From positions 1 to 64,000 of the forward strand of contig CAZHAX010000010.1 in assembly GCA_964530325.1 (NCBI GenBank): 64,000 nucleotides of DNA, in the 5' to 3' direction. The position numbers and the translations under genes were made by a program. The notes beneath the pieces were generated by a model. It did no database searches, was not told where the DNA came from, and saw nothing but the letters and a program-made list of their open reading frames with translations. Shown here piece by piece: positions 39,468 to 47,487 of this stretch. The stretch is from CAZHAX01 sp964530325. Lineage in GTDB: Bacteria; Chloroflexota; Anaerolineae; B4-G1. Position 1 is the first letter of the stretch. The number at the start of each line of letters is the position of its first letter.

Positions 39468-40973
39468 CTACAGCCGGTAGATTTCGGACAGCTTCGTCTC
39501 CAGGTAGTCCAGGAACGGGTCCGCTGCGATCTGGCCGCCCGTGATGCGCTCGACCAGCTCCAAGGGAGTGAACTTCTTGCCGTGTCTGTGCACGTTCTCT
39601 CTGAGCCAGGCCAGTAGATCGTCAAGCGCTCCGCCTGCGATCTGGCGGTCCAGATCCTGGATGGCGGCTCGCGCCTGGGCGAATATCTGCGCGGCCAGAA
39701 GGTTCCCGAGCGCGTAGGTGGGAAAGTAGCCGATGAAGCCGCTGGACCAGTGGACGTCCTGAAGGACGCCCCGCCTGTCATCAGGCGGAGTGATTCCCAG
39801 GTAGGCCTCCATCTTGGCGTTCCAGGCGGCCGGCAGGTCCGCCACCTCTAGTCTGCGTGCGACAAGGTCAAGCTCAAGCTCGAAGCGCATAAAGATGTGC
39901 AGGTTGTAGGTGGCCTCGTCCGCTTCGACGCGGATGAAAGACGGCTCGACCCTGTTGACTGCCCTGAAGAAGCCATCGACGTCCACGCCATCGAGCTGCT
40001 GCGGAAAAAGGCGGCGCAGGTGCGGCAGGAAGTGCTGCCAGAACGGCTGGCTTCGGGCCACGAGATTCTCCCACAGGCGGGACTGCGATTCGTGGACGCC
40101 GTACGAGGCACCGCTACGCAGCTTCGAGCGACCCAGCGTTGGCGGGAGGCCCTGCTCATAGAGGGCGTGACCCCCTTCGTGGATTACTGCGAATAGGCCG
40201 GAGAGCAGGCGCTCCGGCAGGATCCGCGTGGTCAGGCGGACGTCGTCCGGCGAGATTCCCTGGGTGAAGGGATGCGTGGAGCGGTCCATCCGGCCGCGCT
40301 GAAAATCGAAACCCATCTTGGCCAGCACCAGCTGGCCAAACTCCCACTGCGGGCCGTCGGCGTACTCCTGGTGCAGGAAGCAGTCATCGACTGGCTCACC
40401 TCGGTCGACGATGGCCTGTACCAGGGGGACGATGCGAGCCTTCATCTGGTCGAAAAGCTTGGCTACCTGGGCCGAAGTCATTTCCGGCTCGAAACGATCG
40501 AGTAGGGCGTCGTAGGGGTGAGCGTCATAGCCGAGGGCCTCGGCGTAGGCGATCGCCAGCTCGACGATGCGCTCCTGATGGGGCTTGAAGCTGGCGAAGT
40601 CTGATTGCGCTCGAGCCTTCTCCCAGGCCGAGAAGGCGAGCGCGAAGGCATGGGCGCGTTCGGCGACCAACTCCTCCGGCACGCGGCGCATCTTCTCGAA
40701 CTCACGCCGCGTGACCCGCACCAGACTGGCGTCGTCTGAATCGTAAGGTAGCTCGCCGGTCTCAGCGGAGGCGCTTTCCAGAAGTTCGCCCGTCTCGTTG
40801 GCCACGAACAGGGCGTGGGCCAGGCTGCTGAGCGTGGCGATGTGCTGCGCCCGAGCTTCGGCGCCTCCCGGCGGCATGTTCACCTGCTGGTCCCAGCCGA
40901 GAAGGTGCTTCGCTCCTTCCAGGTCGTCCACCTGAGCCAGCCTCGCCTTCAGTTCCGTCAGCGCGTTTGGCAC
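39468..40973 (-). CDS. Carboxypeptidase Taq family metallopeptidase (M32)
   Basis: 501 residues, the usual M32 length. The zinc motif HEGGH (H265, E266, H269) is followed by ALYEQGLPP. Other family blocks are RSGASYGVHESQSRLWENLV (contains the family's conserved HES), FFRAVNRVEPSFIRVEADEATYNLHI, and the late DVHWSSGFIGYFPTYALGN. A cytosolic zinc carboxypeptidase with broad specificity except for C-terminal Pro. It has its own promoter, divergent from trmFO. Confidence 0.93.
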   Translation of the reverse strand: MPNALTELKARLAQVDDLEGAKHLLGWDQQVNMPPGGAEARAQHIATLSSLAHALFVANETGELLESASAETGELPYDSDDASLVRVTRREFEKMRRVPEELVAERAHAFALAFSAWEKARAQSDFASFKPHQERIVELAIAYAEALGYDAHPYDALLDRFEPEMTSAQVAKLFDQMKARIVPLVQAIVDRGEPVDDCFLHQEYADGPQWEFGQLVLAKMGFDFQRGRMDRSTHPFTQGISPDDVRLTTRILPERLLSGLFAVIHEGGHALYEQGLPPTLGRSKLRSGASYGVHESQSRLWENLVARSQPFWQHFLPHLRRLFPQQLDGVDVDGFFRAVNRVEPSFIRVEADEATYNLHIFMRFELELDLVARRLEVADLPAAWNAKMEAYLGITPPDDRRGVLQDVHWSSGFIGYFPTYALGNLLAAQIFAQARAAIQDLDRQIAGGALDDLLAWLRENVHRHGKKFTPLELVERITGGQIAADPFLDYLETKLSEIYRL

Positions 40974-41015
40974 GTCTCGTCACCGCCTCTCATCTTGCTT
41001 GTCCCGTGGGAAGGG

Positions 41016-41044
41016 ATTCTACTCCGGCCGGCGGCTCTTGGCAA
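41016..41044 (-). promoter_or_regulatory. Promoter of the M32 carboxypeptidase gene
   Basis: On the minus strand TTGCCA (41044-41039), 17-bp spacer, TAGAAT (41021-41016), about 35 bases upstream of the gene start. I find no equally good plus-strand promoter for trmFO in the 40974-41198 gap. Confidence 0.65.
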
Positions 41045-41198
41045 GGAGAAGCTTTCTCGCATATCTCGTGAGAGCTCATGAGCTGTTGTGCTGCTGCTGT
41101 ACTCTGGGTGTTCGTCTAGCATTGGGAGGTGTACTCTCTGTGCCAGAGGCCCTGCGCCCCAGGAACGACGGTGGAGGAAAGGAGGGTCTGATGCTATA

Positions 41199-42569
41199 AT
41201 GTCATCCGTGGTGGATTCTGGGGCAAGAGAGGTGACGGTGGTAGGGGGCGGGCTTGCCGGCTGTGAGGCTGCCTGGCAGGCGGCCGGGCGCGGCATCCGG
41301 GTACGGCTGTACGAGATGCGCCCGGCGATCGGCACTCCCGCACACGTGACAGCCAGCCTGGCCGAGCTGGTGTGCTCCAACAGCCTGGGCTCGGACCTGC
41401 CTGACCGGGCAGGAGGTCTGCTGAAGGGCGAACTGCGTCGCCTCGGGTCGCTCCTGCTGGCCTGCGCCGACCAGACGCGCGTGCCGGCCGGCTCCGCATT
41501 GGCCGTTGACCGGGAGGCCTTTGCAGACGAGGTCACCCGGCGCATCGCAGAACACCCTGGGATCGAGTTGGTCCGCCGGGAGGTGACCGAGGTGCCCGAT
41601 GGGCCGGCGGTGATCGCCACCGGCCCGCTCACCTCGGACGCCTTCGCGGAGGCGATCAGGCGGCTGACCGGCGAGGAACATCTCTACTTCTACGATGCGC
41701 TGGCGCCGATAGTGAGCGAGGTCTCGATCGACGCATCTGTCGCCTTCCGTGGATCGCGCTACGAGGAGGGCGAAGGCGACTACATCAACTGCCCTCTCGA
41801 CGAAGCCGAGTACACCCGCTTCGTGGAGGAGCTGGTAGCGGCGGAGCGAATACCGCTGCGCGATTTCGAGCAGGAGCAGGACAGGTTCTTCGAGGGCTGT
41901 TTGCCCGTCGAGGTGCTGGCGGCACGCGGACGGGACGCGCTGGCCTTCGGCCCCATGCGCCCAGTCGGTCTGACCGACCCGCGGACCGGCTCGCGGCCGT
42001 ACGCCGTGGTGCAGCTTCGGCAGGACAACCTGGCGGGCACGCTCTACAACATGGTCGGCTTCCAGACGAACCTGCGCTACGGTGAGCAGGACCGGGTGTT
42101 TCGGCTGATACCGGGCCTCGGCCGCGCCGAGTTCGTGCGCTACGGCCATATGCATCGTAACACCTTCATCAATGGGCCACGGGTTCTGGATCCGACGATG
42201 GGGTTCTCAGCGCGAAGCGGCCTGTTCTTTGCCGGGCAGATCACCGGCGTCGAGGGGTATGTGGGGAGCGTCGGCAGTGGCTGGATGGCGGGCATCAACC
42301 TGGCCCGCCTGGTGCTCGGCCAGGCGCCGCTCGTTCTGCCGCGGACGACGATGCTGGGGGCGCTCTGTCACTACGTCGCCACGGCGGATGGAGCGTCCTT
42401 CCAACCGATGAAGGCCAACTTCGGCCTGCTGCCTCCACTCGACCCTCCGGTGCGCGGCACGCGCGAGCGACGGCGGGCCTACGCCGAGCGGGCACTGGCG
42501 GACCTGCAGGGCAGCCTGGCGGAGCTGGGGGCCATTGCGTCGGCCCAGCCGCTTGCGGCGACGGCCTGA
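41199..42569 (+). CDS. trmFO: Methylenetetrahydrofolate-tRNA-(uracil-5-)-methyltransferase TrmFO
   Basis: 456 residues from the ATG at 41199; GGAGG lies 13 bases upstream, so the GTGs at 41208 or 41211 are alternatives. FAD-binding motif VTVVGGGLAGCEAAW near the N-terminus, then the TrmFO signatures LAELVCSNSLGSD, GLLKGELRRLGSL, FYDALAPIVS, MRPVGLTDPRTGSRPYAVVQLRQDN and YNMVGFQTNLRYGEQ. It uses methylene-THF and FADH2 to make m5U54 in the tRNA T-loop. It links to the one-carbon theme of the 52-58 kb locus only through its cofactor. Confidence 0.95.
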   Translation: MSSVVDSGAREVTVVGGGLAGCEAAWQAAGRGIRVRLYEMRPAIGTPAHVTASLAELVCSNSLGSDLPDRAGGLLKGELRRLGSLLLACADQTRVPAGSALAVDREAFADEVTRRIAEHPGIELVRREVTEVPDGPAVIATGPLTSDAFAEAIRRLTGEEHLYFYDALAPIVSEVSIDASVAFRGSRYEEGEGDYINCPLDEAEYTRFVEELVAAERIPLRDFEQEQDRFFEGCLPVEVLAARGRDALAFGPMRPVGLTDPRTGSRPYAVVQLRQDNLAGTLYNMVGFQTNLRYGEQDRVFRLIPGLGRAEFVRYGHMHRNTFINGPRVLDPTMGFSARSGLFFAGQITGVEGYVGSVGSGWMAGINLARLVLGQAPLVLPRTTMLGALCHYVATADGASFQPMKANFGLLPPLDPPVRGTRERRRAYAERALADLQGSLAELGAIASAQPLAATA

Positions 42570-42595
42570 TCGGGCAGGCCTCGCGGAAGGGGAAG

Positions 42596-44581
42596 ATGCA
42601 GCCACGATCTGGAGCCCGGGTGCACGGTGAGTCACTGGCGGGACGTGTCGGGCGGGCGCTGGGCCTGCTGCGGCACCCTGGCGTCAGCTCCGCTCTGGCT
42701 GCGCTCGTCGTGACGGCGGCTCTCTACTCGGGAGCAGCGAGCCTGCCGTTCTTCTCGGATGACCTGGCGCAGATCCCGTGGATGGAGTCGCTCTCCTGGA
42801 GCGAGATGTTGGCGGAGCCCAGCCCGTTCGGTGATCACAGGCCGCTCTGGGTGATCGCCTGGCGGGCCTGGGGAGCGATCGCCGGCGGACTGCGCCCGCT
42901 CGATCTGCACGTGATCAATCTTGTCCTGCACGCGTTTGCCGCCTGGTTGGTGGGCCTGCTGGCTGCGCAGTGGGCAGGGCGGCGAGATCAGGCATCTGGC
43001 AGCCCCGTCTCGGGCGCTTTGGCGGCGGCGCTGTTCGCCTCCTTTCCGTTCTCGCGCGAGGCGGTCGTCTGGCTCAGTGCATTCTCCTACCCGCTGTCGA
43101 CCATGCTCGCTCTGGCCGCGGTTGTCGCCTACGATCAGAGCAGGCGCAGCGGATCGAACCGGTGGCTGGCCCTATCGCTTCTGGCTGCTGCTCTGGCGCC
43201 ACTCGCTTACGAGGCGGGGATGGTCGCTTCCGGGCTGGTGCTGCTGGCGGAGGGCGTCGGCAGGATCACTCGGCGCTGGCCGCGGCCGTCGCGGCAGGCG
43301 GGCCTTTTCCTGCTGCTTCTCGTGCTGCAGTTGGCGCTGTGGCGGCTTGTCTGGACCGAGGACGCGCTGCTGCACACGTTGAGCGCCACCGACGTCGTGG
43401 ACAACGGAGCCTTTCTAGTGCAGGGTCTGATCCATCCCGTCGCCTGCATTGCCGGGGCAATCGCTCCGCACGCCGCTATCCAGGCCGTGCCCTTGCTGTG
43501 GGCTTTGGCCGCCGCAGCAGTGGCCCTTCTCCTGTGGTCCGGCCGGCGGCCTGGTGAGTGGCAGAACGTTCTTCTGGGGCTGGGCTGGTTCGTGATCGCC
43601 AGCGTGCCTGCGCTGCTGGCCCGGAAGGGCATTGCCGATGCGCCGAGGTTCCTCTATCCCGCCGCTGCAGGCGTGGCGCTCGTCTGGACGGGGGCAGTGA
43701 GCGGGTGGCTGCGGCGGCAGGCGGGACGGGTGGGAGGGGTGATCGCCGTGGCCGTCGTGGCGCTAGTTGGCCTCTCCTCGGCCTGCTACGTGCTCTCGGG
43801 GATGGAGCTGTACGATGCGGCCGGTGAGGTGCTCTGGCAGGCGGTCGATGCCGGGCGGGACGGGTCCGCGGTGCTCCTCGTCAACCTGCCCATGCGCCTG
43901 ACTCCAACGGGGCGCATCTACCCGCTTGGCTTCGAAGGGTTCATTCCGCTCACTCCTGAGGTGACGGCGGATGATCTGGTCTACGTCCATACCGGACAAC
44001 GTGGTGTGGCGGATGCAGCCGCCTTCGGGATCGCTTTGGGCGAAGCGCGCAAAGACTACAGGGTAGAGGTGTTCGGCCCGCCTCTGGGCTGGGAGGAACT
44101 GGCGGCGGCGGTCCGGCAGGCTCGCTCCGTCTATCTCACCAGATACGACTCGCAGTGCATGCGCCTATTCGAGGTAGGGGGGCCGGCTGCTGCCGGCGCA
44201 ATCGACGATCCGCTCGCCCGCTTCGGCGAAGAGCTGACCCTGCTCGACATGACCGCCGTTTGCTCTGGAGATAGCCGCGTGCAGGTGACCGCAAGCTGGA
44301 GAATGGAGCGAGCGGTGGCGGCTGACGCCACCGTGTTCGCCCACCTTGTCGACTGGGATGGAACGCTCGTATCGCAAGCGGATGGCTACCCTCTGGGGGG
44401 GCTGCTACCCTTCTGGCTGTGGGAAGCAGGTGAGACGATGCGGGACGAAAGGGTCTTTCCCCCGGTCGAGCCGGGCGAGTACAGCGTGCGGCTGGGGCTG
44501 TGGGAGCTGGCGACCGGCGTGCGCTGGCCGGCCGAGGGATGGCCGGACGGTGCCGTGCTGGTGCCCGTCAGCTGCCCGTGA
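42596..44581 (+). CDS. GT-C-like membrane protein with C-terminal beta module
   Basis: 661 residues, ATG with AAGGGGAAG upstream. An N-terminal helix is followed by FFSDDLAQIPW (Asp-Asp in the first loop), HRPLWVIAWRAW and a dozen helices up to about residue 395. The soluble tail ends with the same beta module as the 0-15 kb cluster: VFAHLVDWDG, PFWLWEAGETM, YSVRLGLWELATGVRW. It is a remote member of that set, standing alone downstream of trmFO by 26 bp. Its last 14 bases overlap the convergent rsmD gene. Sugar and acceptor unknown. Confidence 0.65.
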   Translation: MQPRSGARVHGESLAGRVGRALGLLRHPGVSSALAALVVTAALYSGAASLPFFSDDLAQIPWMESLSWSEMLAEPSPFGDHRPLWVIAWRAWGAIAGGLRPLDLHVINLVLHAFAAWLVGLLAAQWAGRRDQASGSPVSGALAAALFASFPFSREAVVWLSAFSYPLSTMLALAAVVAYDQSRRSGSNRWLALSLLAAALAPLAYEAGMVASGLVLLAEGVGRITRRWPRPSRQAGLFLLLLVLQLALWRLVWTEDALLHTLSATDVVDNGAFLVQGLIHPVACIAGAIAPHAAIQAVPLLWALAAAAVALLLWSGRRPGEWQNVLLGLGWFVIASVPALLARKGIADAPRFLYPAAAGVALVWTGAVSGWLRRQAGRVGGVIAVAVVALVGLSSACYVLSGMELYDAAGEVLWQAVDAGRDGSAVLLVNLPMRLTPTGRIYPLGFEGFIPLTPEVTADDLVYVHTGQRGVADAAAFGIALGEARKDYRVEVFGPPLGWEELAAAVRQARSVYLTRYDSQCMRLFEVGGPAAAGAIDDPLARFGEELTLLDMTAVCSGDSRVQVTASWRMERAVAADATVFAHLVDWDGTLVSQADGYPLGGLLPFWLWEAGETMRDERVFPPVEPGEYSVRLGLWELATGVRWPAEGWPDGAVLVPVSCP

Positions 44582-45149
44582 CCTGCTCGGCTCCGCTGAC
44601 GTCTGCGCCGGGGGCATAGAAGCAGAGCATCACGCTGCCGTACTTCCTCTGGTCGACCAGCTGCAGGCGCGCCAGCTCCAGGACTGCGTACTCCTTGGGG
44701 TGGATCTGTGCCACCGCCCATCCATCTGTGGCTAGCCAGCCGGCCTGCCCGTCAATGGCCTGCAGCGTCCTGGCCCATAGACCCCTGTATTGGGGCGGCG
44801 CGATGTACGCGTAGTGGAACGGCTCGGCGGCACCACTGAGATAGGTGAACACGTCGGACCTGACCACTCGGGCCTGGCCCTCCAGCCTGGTGTGGGCCAG
44901 GTTGTCGCGGATGGTGCGAATCGCGGCCGCCGCCTTCTCCACGAACACTGCCTCCTCCGCTCCTCGGCTGAGTGCTTCGATCCCCACCTGGCCAGTACCG
45001 GCGAAGAGATCCAGGAAGCGGCAGCCGACGACGTCGGCGCCGAGGATGCTGAAGAGCGCCGACTTGGCCCTGTCTGTCATTGGCCTCGTCGTCGCTCCCG
45101 GTACGGACCTGAGCTTGCGGCCCTTTGCCTTTCCCGATATCACCCGCAT
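44568..45149 (-). CDS. rsmD: 16S rRNA (guanine(966)-N2)-methyltransferase RsmD
   Basis: 193 residues. N-terminal MRVISGKAKGRKLRSVPG and RPMTDRAKSALFSIL are hallmarks of RsmD. Motif I is FLDLFAGTGQVGIEALSRGA and the acidic end is VFVEK. Where most RsmD proteins have the catalytic D/N-PP-Y/F, this one reads IAPPQY (117-121), so the usual acidic/amide residue is Ala and a Gln is inserted. I recall the same variant in other Chloroflexota, so it may be lineage-specific rather than inactivating. Modifies G966 of 16S rRNA. Divergent from rel. Confidence 0.88.
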   Translation of the reverse strand: MRVISGKAKGRKLRSVPGATTRPMTDRAKSALFSILGADVVGCRFLDLFAGTGQVGIEALSRGAEEAVFVEKAAAAIRTIRDNLAHTRLEGQARVVRSDVFTYLSGAAEPFHYAYIAPPQYRGLWARTLQAIDGQAGWLATDGWAVAQIHPKEYAVLELARLQLVDQRKYGSVMLCFYAPGADVSGAEQVTGS

Positions 45150-45181
45150 GGCGGCCCAATCCCTCGGGCGGACTGCTCCGC

Positions 45182-45210
45182 ACTATACCGCACCTGATAC
45201 CTATTGACAA
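45182..45210 (-). promoter_or_regulatory. Promoter of rsmD
   Basis: On the minus strand TTGTCA (45210-45205), 17-bp spacer, TATAGT (45187-45182). Its -35 hexamer overlaps that of the divergent rel promoter by five bases, so the two cannot be occupied at once. Confidence 0.65.
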
Positions 45211-45231
45211 ATGAGTTCGGCGCACTATACT
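45204..45231 (+). promoter_or_regulatory. Promoter of rel
   Basis: TTGACA (45204-45209), 16-bp spacer, TATACT (45226-45231), starting about 22 bases before the rel ATG. Confidence 0.7.
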
Positions 45232-45259
45232 GAGATCGATCTCTTCCGCAGGTGCCCGA

Positions 45260-47413
45260 ATGACCAGGCCTGATGCTCCAACACTCGAGGACGTGCTCGA
45301 AGCCGCCTCGTCGGCGCTAGCTGGCGACGAGGGGCGCGAGCTCATCACGCGTGCCTACTCCGTCGCCGAGAAGGCTCACTCGGGCCAGAAGAGGCGCTCC
45401 GGCGTGCCCTACGTGCGCCACCCCCTGGCCGTGGCCCACCTTCTCGCCCGGATTGGTATGGACCCGGACACAATCGCCGCCGGTCTGCTACATGACGTTG
45501 TGGAGGAGACCAAGGTGGGGTTGGACAAGATCGAGCGGGACTTCGGCGCGGAGATCGCCAACCTCGTAGATGGCGTGACCAAGCTTGAACACCTCGATAA
45601 GTTCAGCCGCAAGGGAGAGCGTCAGCGCGACGAGCAGGAGTCGGAAAGCCTGCGCAAGATGTTCCTGGCGATGGCGGACGACATCCGCGTGGTCATGATC
45701 AAGCTTGCGGACCGACTGCACAACATGCGCACGCTGGAGGCGCTGGAGCCGGAGCGGCAGCGGTCATTCGCCCGCGAGACGCTCGACATCTTTGCCCCTC
45801 TGGCCAACCGTCTCGGTCTGTGGCAGTGGAAGTGGCAGCTGGAGGACTTGAGCCTGCGTTACCTCGACCCCGCGGGCTACGCCGAGATCGCCGAGCTGAT
45901 CGAGGAGAAGCGGCCGGAGCGAGAAGCGGAGATCGACGGCCATATCGACGTGCTTGCCCGGAGACTCGAGGAGGAAGGTGTCGAAGCGGAAATCACCGGC
46001 CGCCCCAAACACATCTACAGCATCCACACCAAGATGCAGCGCAAGGGGGTCCAGTTCAGCCAGGTCCACGACGTCCGCGGGATCCGCGTAATCGTAGGGG
46101 ATGTATCTGACTGCTACAGGGTGCTCGGCATGGTGCACTCGATCTGGCAGCCGATCCCAGGTGAGTTTGACGACTATATTGCCACTCCAAAGCCGAATCT
46201 CTACCAGAGCCTGCACACGGCTGTTCTCGCCGGCCAGGGCAGGACGCTCGAGGTCCAGATCCGCACGCGGGATATGCATCGCACCGCCGAGTTAGGCGTG
46301 GCCGCCCACTGGCGCTACAAGGAGGGCGGGAAGCGGGACGAGGGGTTTGAGGCGAAGATGGCCTGGCTGCGCTCCCTCGTCGAGCTGCGGACGGACGCCT
46401 CGGATGCGCAGGAGTTCGTCGACGCGATGAAGACGGACGTCTTCCAGGATCGCGTCTACGTCTTCACGCCAAAGGGGAAGCTGATCGATCTCCCGGCAGG
46501 CGTGACACCCATCGACTTCGCCTATCACGTGCATACCGAGATCGGGCACCGCTGCCGGGGGGCCCGGGTCAACGGCAAGCTCGTCAGCCTCAACCGTCAG
46601 CTGAAGAGCGGGGATCAGGTGGAGATTCTGACCGCGCGCCGGGGCGGCCCCACCAGGGATTGGCTCAACCCGGCGCTGGGGTACGTGCACACAAGCCGGG
46701 CCCTAACCAAGATCCGGCAGTGGTTCCGTCGCCAGGACCGCGACCTGAACATCGTCCAGGGTCGTGACGTCGTGGAAAGGGAGCTTAGGCGGCTGGGGCT
46801 CGAGCATCTGGGGCACGAACGTGTCGGCCGTCTGCTTGGTTTCGACCACCCGGACGATTTCCATGCTGCAGTGGGATTCGGCGATGTCAACAGCCAGCAG
46901 ATCGCCGCCAGGATTGCCGAGACCAGGCCTCGTGAGGAGGATAAGGTACCCTTCGCGCCGCCGCCGACCCCCTCCATCGAGGGGATTCAGGTGCAGGGCA
47001 CCGGAGGGCTGCTGACTCGGCTTGGACGGTGCTGCAATCCGCTTCCAGGCGACGACATCGTCGGCTATGTGACCAGAGGGCGAGGCGTCACCGTGCATCG
47101 GCGCGACTGCCCCAGCGTCCTGAGGCAGCTGGACACGGAGCGCCAGATCGAGGTCTCTTGGGGGCACCGCCCGCAGACGGTTCCGGTGACGATCTACATC
47201 ACAGCCTACGATCGGACCAGGCTTCTCAGCGAGATATCCGGCCTCATCGGCGAGGAGGATATCAACATTGCCTCCGTCCGCCAGGATATCAGCAAGAATA
47301 TCGCTCGGTTCTATATCACGATAGAGGTGAATGACATCGCTCAGTTGAGCCGGGTATTGACGAAGATCGAACGGCTGCCGAATGTCATCACCTCAATGAG
47401 GCACACCACGTAG
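45260..47413 (+). CDS. rel: Bifunctional (p)ppGpp synthetase/hydrolase (Rel/SpoT family)
   Basis: 717 residues with the full long-RSH layout. The HD hydrolase domain has H54 (VRHPLAVAHLL) and H78-D79 with E82-E83 (LLHDVVEET), so hydrolase residues are intact. The synthetase domain includes the YQSLHTAVLAG region and EVQIRTRDMHRTAELGVAAHW. Then come TGS (VYVFTPKGKLIDLPAGVTPIDFAY and HTEIGHRC), the helical and zinc-finger-like region (RCCNPLPGDDIVGYVTRGRG), and a C-terminal ACT domain. It makes and degrades the stringent-response alarmone on ribosomes. Confidence 0.95.
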   Translation: MTRPDAPTLEDVLEAASSALAGDEGRELITRAYSVAEKAHSGQKRRSGVPYVRHPLAVAHLLARIGMDPDTIAAGLLHDVVEETKVGLDKIERDFGAEIANLVDGVTKLEHLDKFSRKGERQRDEQESESLRKMFLAMADDIRVVMIKLADRLHNMRTLEALEPERQRSFARETLDIFAPLANRLGLWQWKWQLEDLSLRYLDPAGYAEIAELIEEKRPEREAEIDGHIDVLARRLEEEGVEAEITGRPKHIYSIHTKMQRKGVQFSQVHDVRGIRVIVGDVSDCYRVLGMVHSIWQPIPGEFDDYIATPKPNLYQSLHTAVLAGQGRTLEVQIRTRDMHRTAELGVAAHWRYKEGGKRDEGFEAKMAWLRSLVELRTDASDAQEFVDAMKTDVFQDRVYVFTPKGKLIDLPAGVTPIDFAYHVHTEIGHRCRGARVNGKLVSLNRQLKSGDQVEILTARRGGPTRDWLNPALGYVHTSRALTKIRQWFRRQDRDLNIVQGRDVVERELRRLGLEHLGHERVGRLLGFDHPDDFHAAVGFGDVNSQQIAARIAETRPREEDKVPFAPPPTPSIEGIQVQGTGGLLTRLGRCCNPLPGDDIVGYVTRGRGVTVHRRDCPSVLRQLDTERQIEVSWGHRPQTVPVTIYITAYDRTRLLSEISGLIGEEDINIASVRQDISKNIARFYITIEVNDIAQLSRVLTKIERLPNVITSMRHTT

Positions 47414-47421
47414 AAAGAGGA

Positions 47422-47450
47422 GGACCGGCGCCCTAGTTGGGGGCCGGTCC
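47422..47450. terminator. Terminator hairpin after rel
   Basis: GGACCGGCGCCC (47422-47433) pairs with GGGGGCCGGTCC (47439-47450) at 11 of 12 positions with a five-base loop, 9 bp past the rel stop. No T-run follows. Confidence 0.6.
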
Positions 47451-47465
47451 GCGAATGGTGTCTAC

Positions 47466-47487
47466 GCCTGAACCGCTCGGTTCAGGC
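47466..47487. terminator. Second hairpin between convergent genes
   Basis: GCCTGAACC (47466-47474) and GGTTCAGGC (47479-47487) form a perfect nine-pair stem with a GCTC loop, touching the stop codon of the minus-strand chaperone gene. Together with the hairpin at 47422 it insulates the convergent pair. Confidence 0.6.

Noticed and set aside
41194..41199. TATAAT just before trmFO as a -10 box
   Set aside because: It overlaps the ATG itself and has no -35 at the right distance; a leaderless start would be needed.
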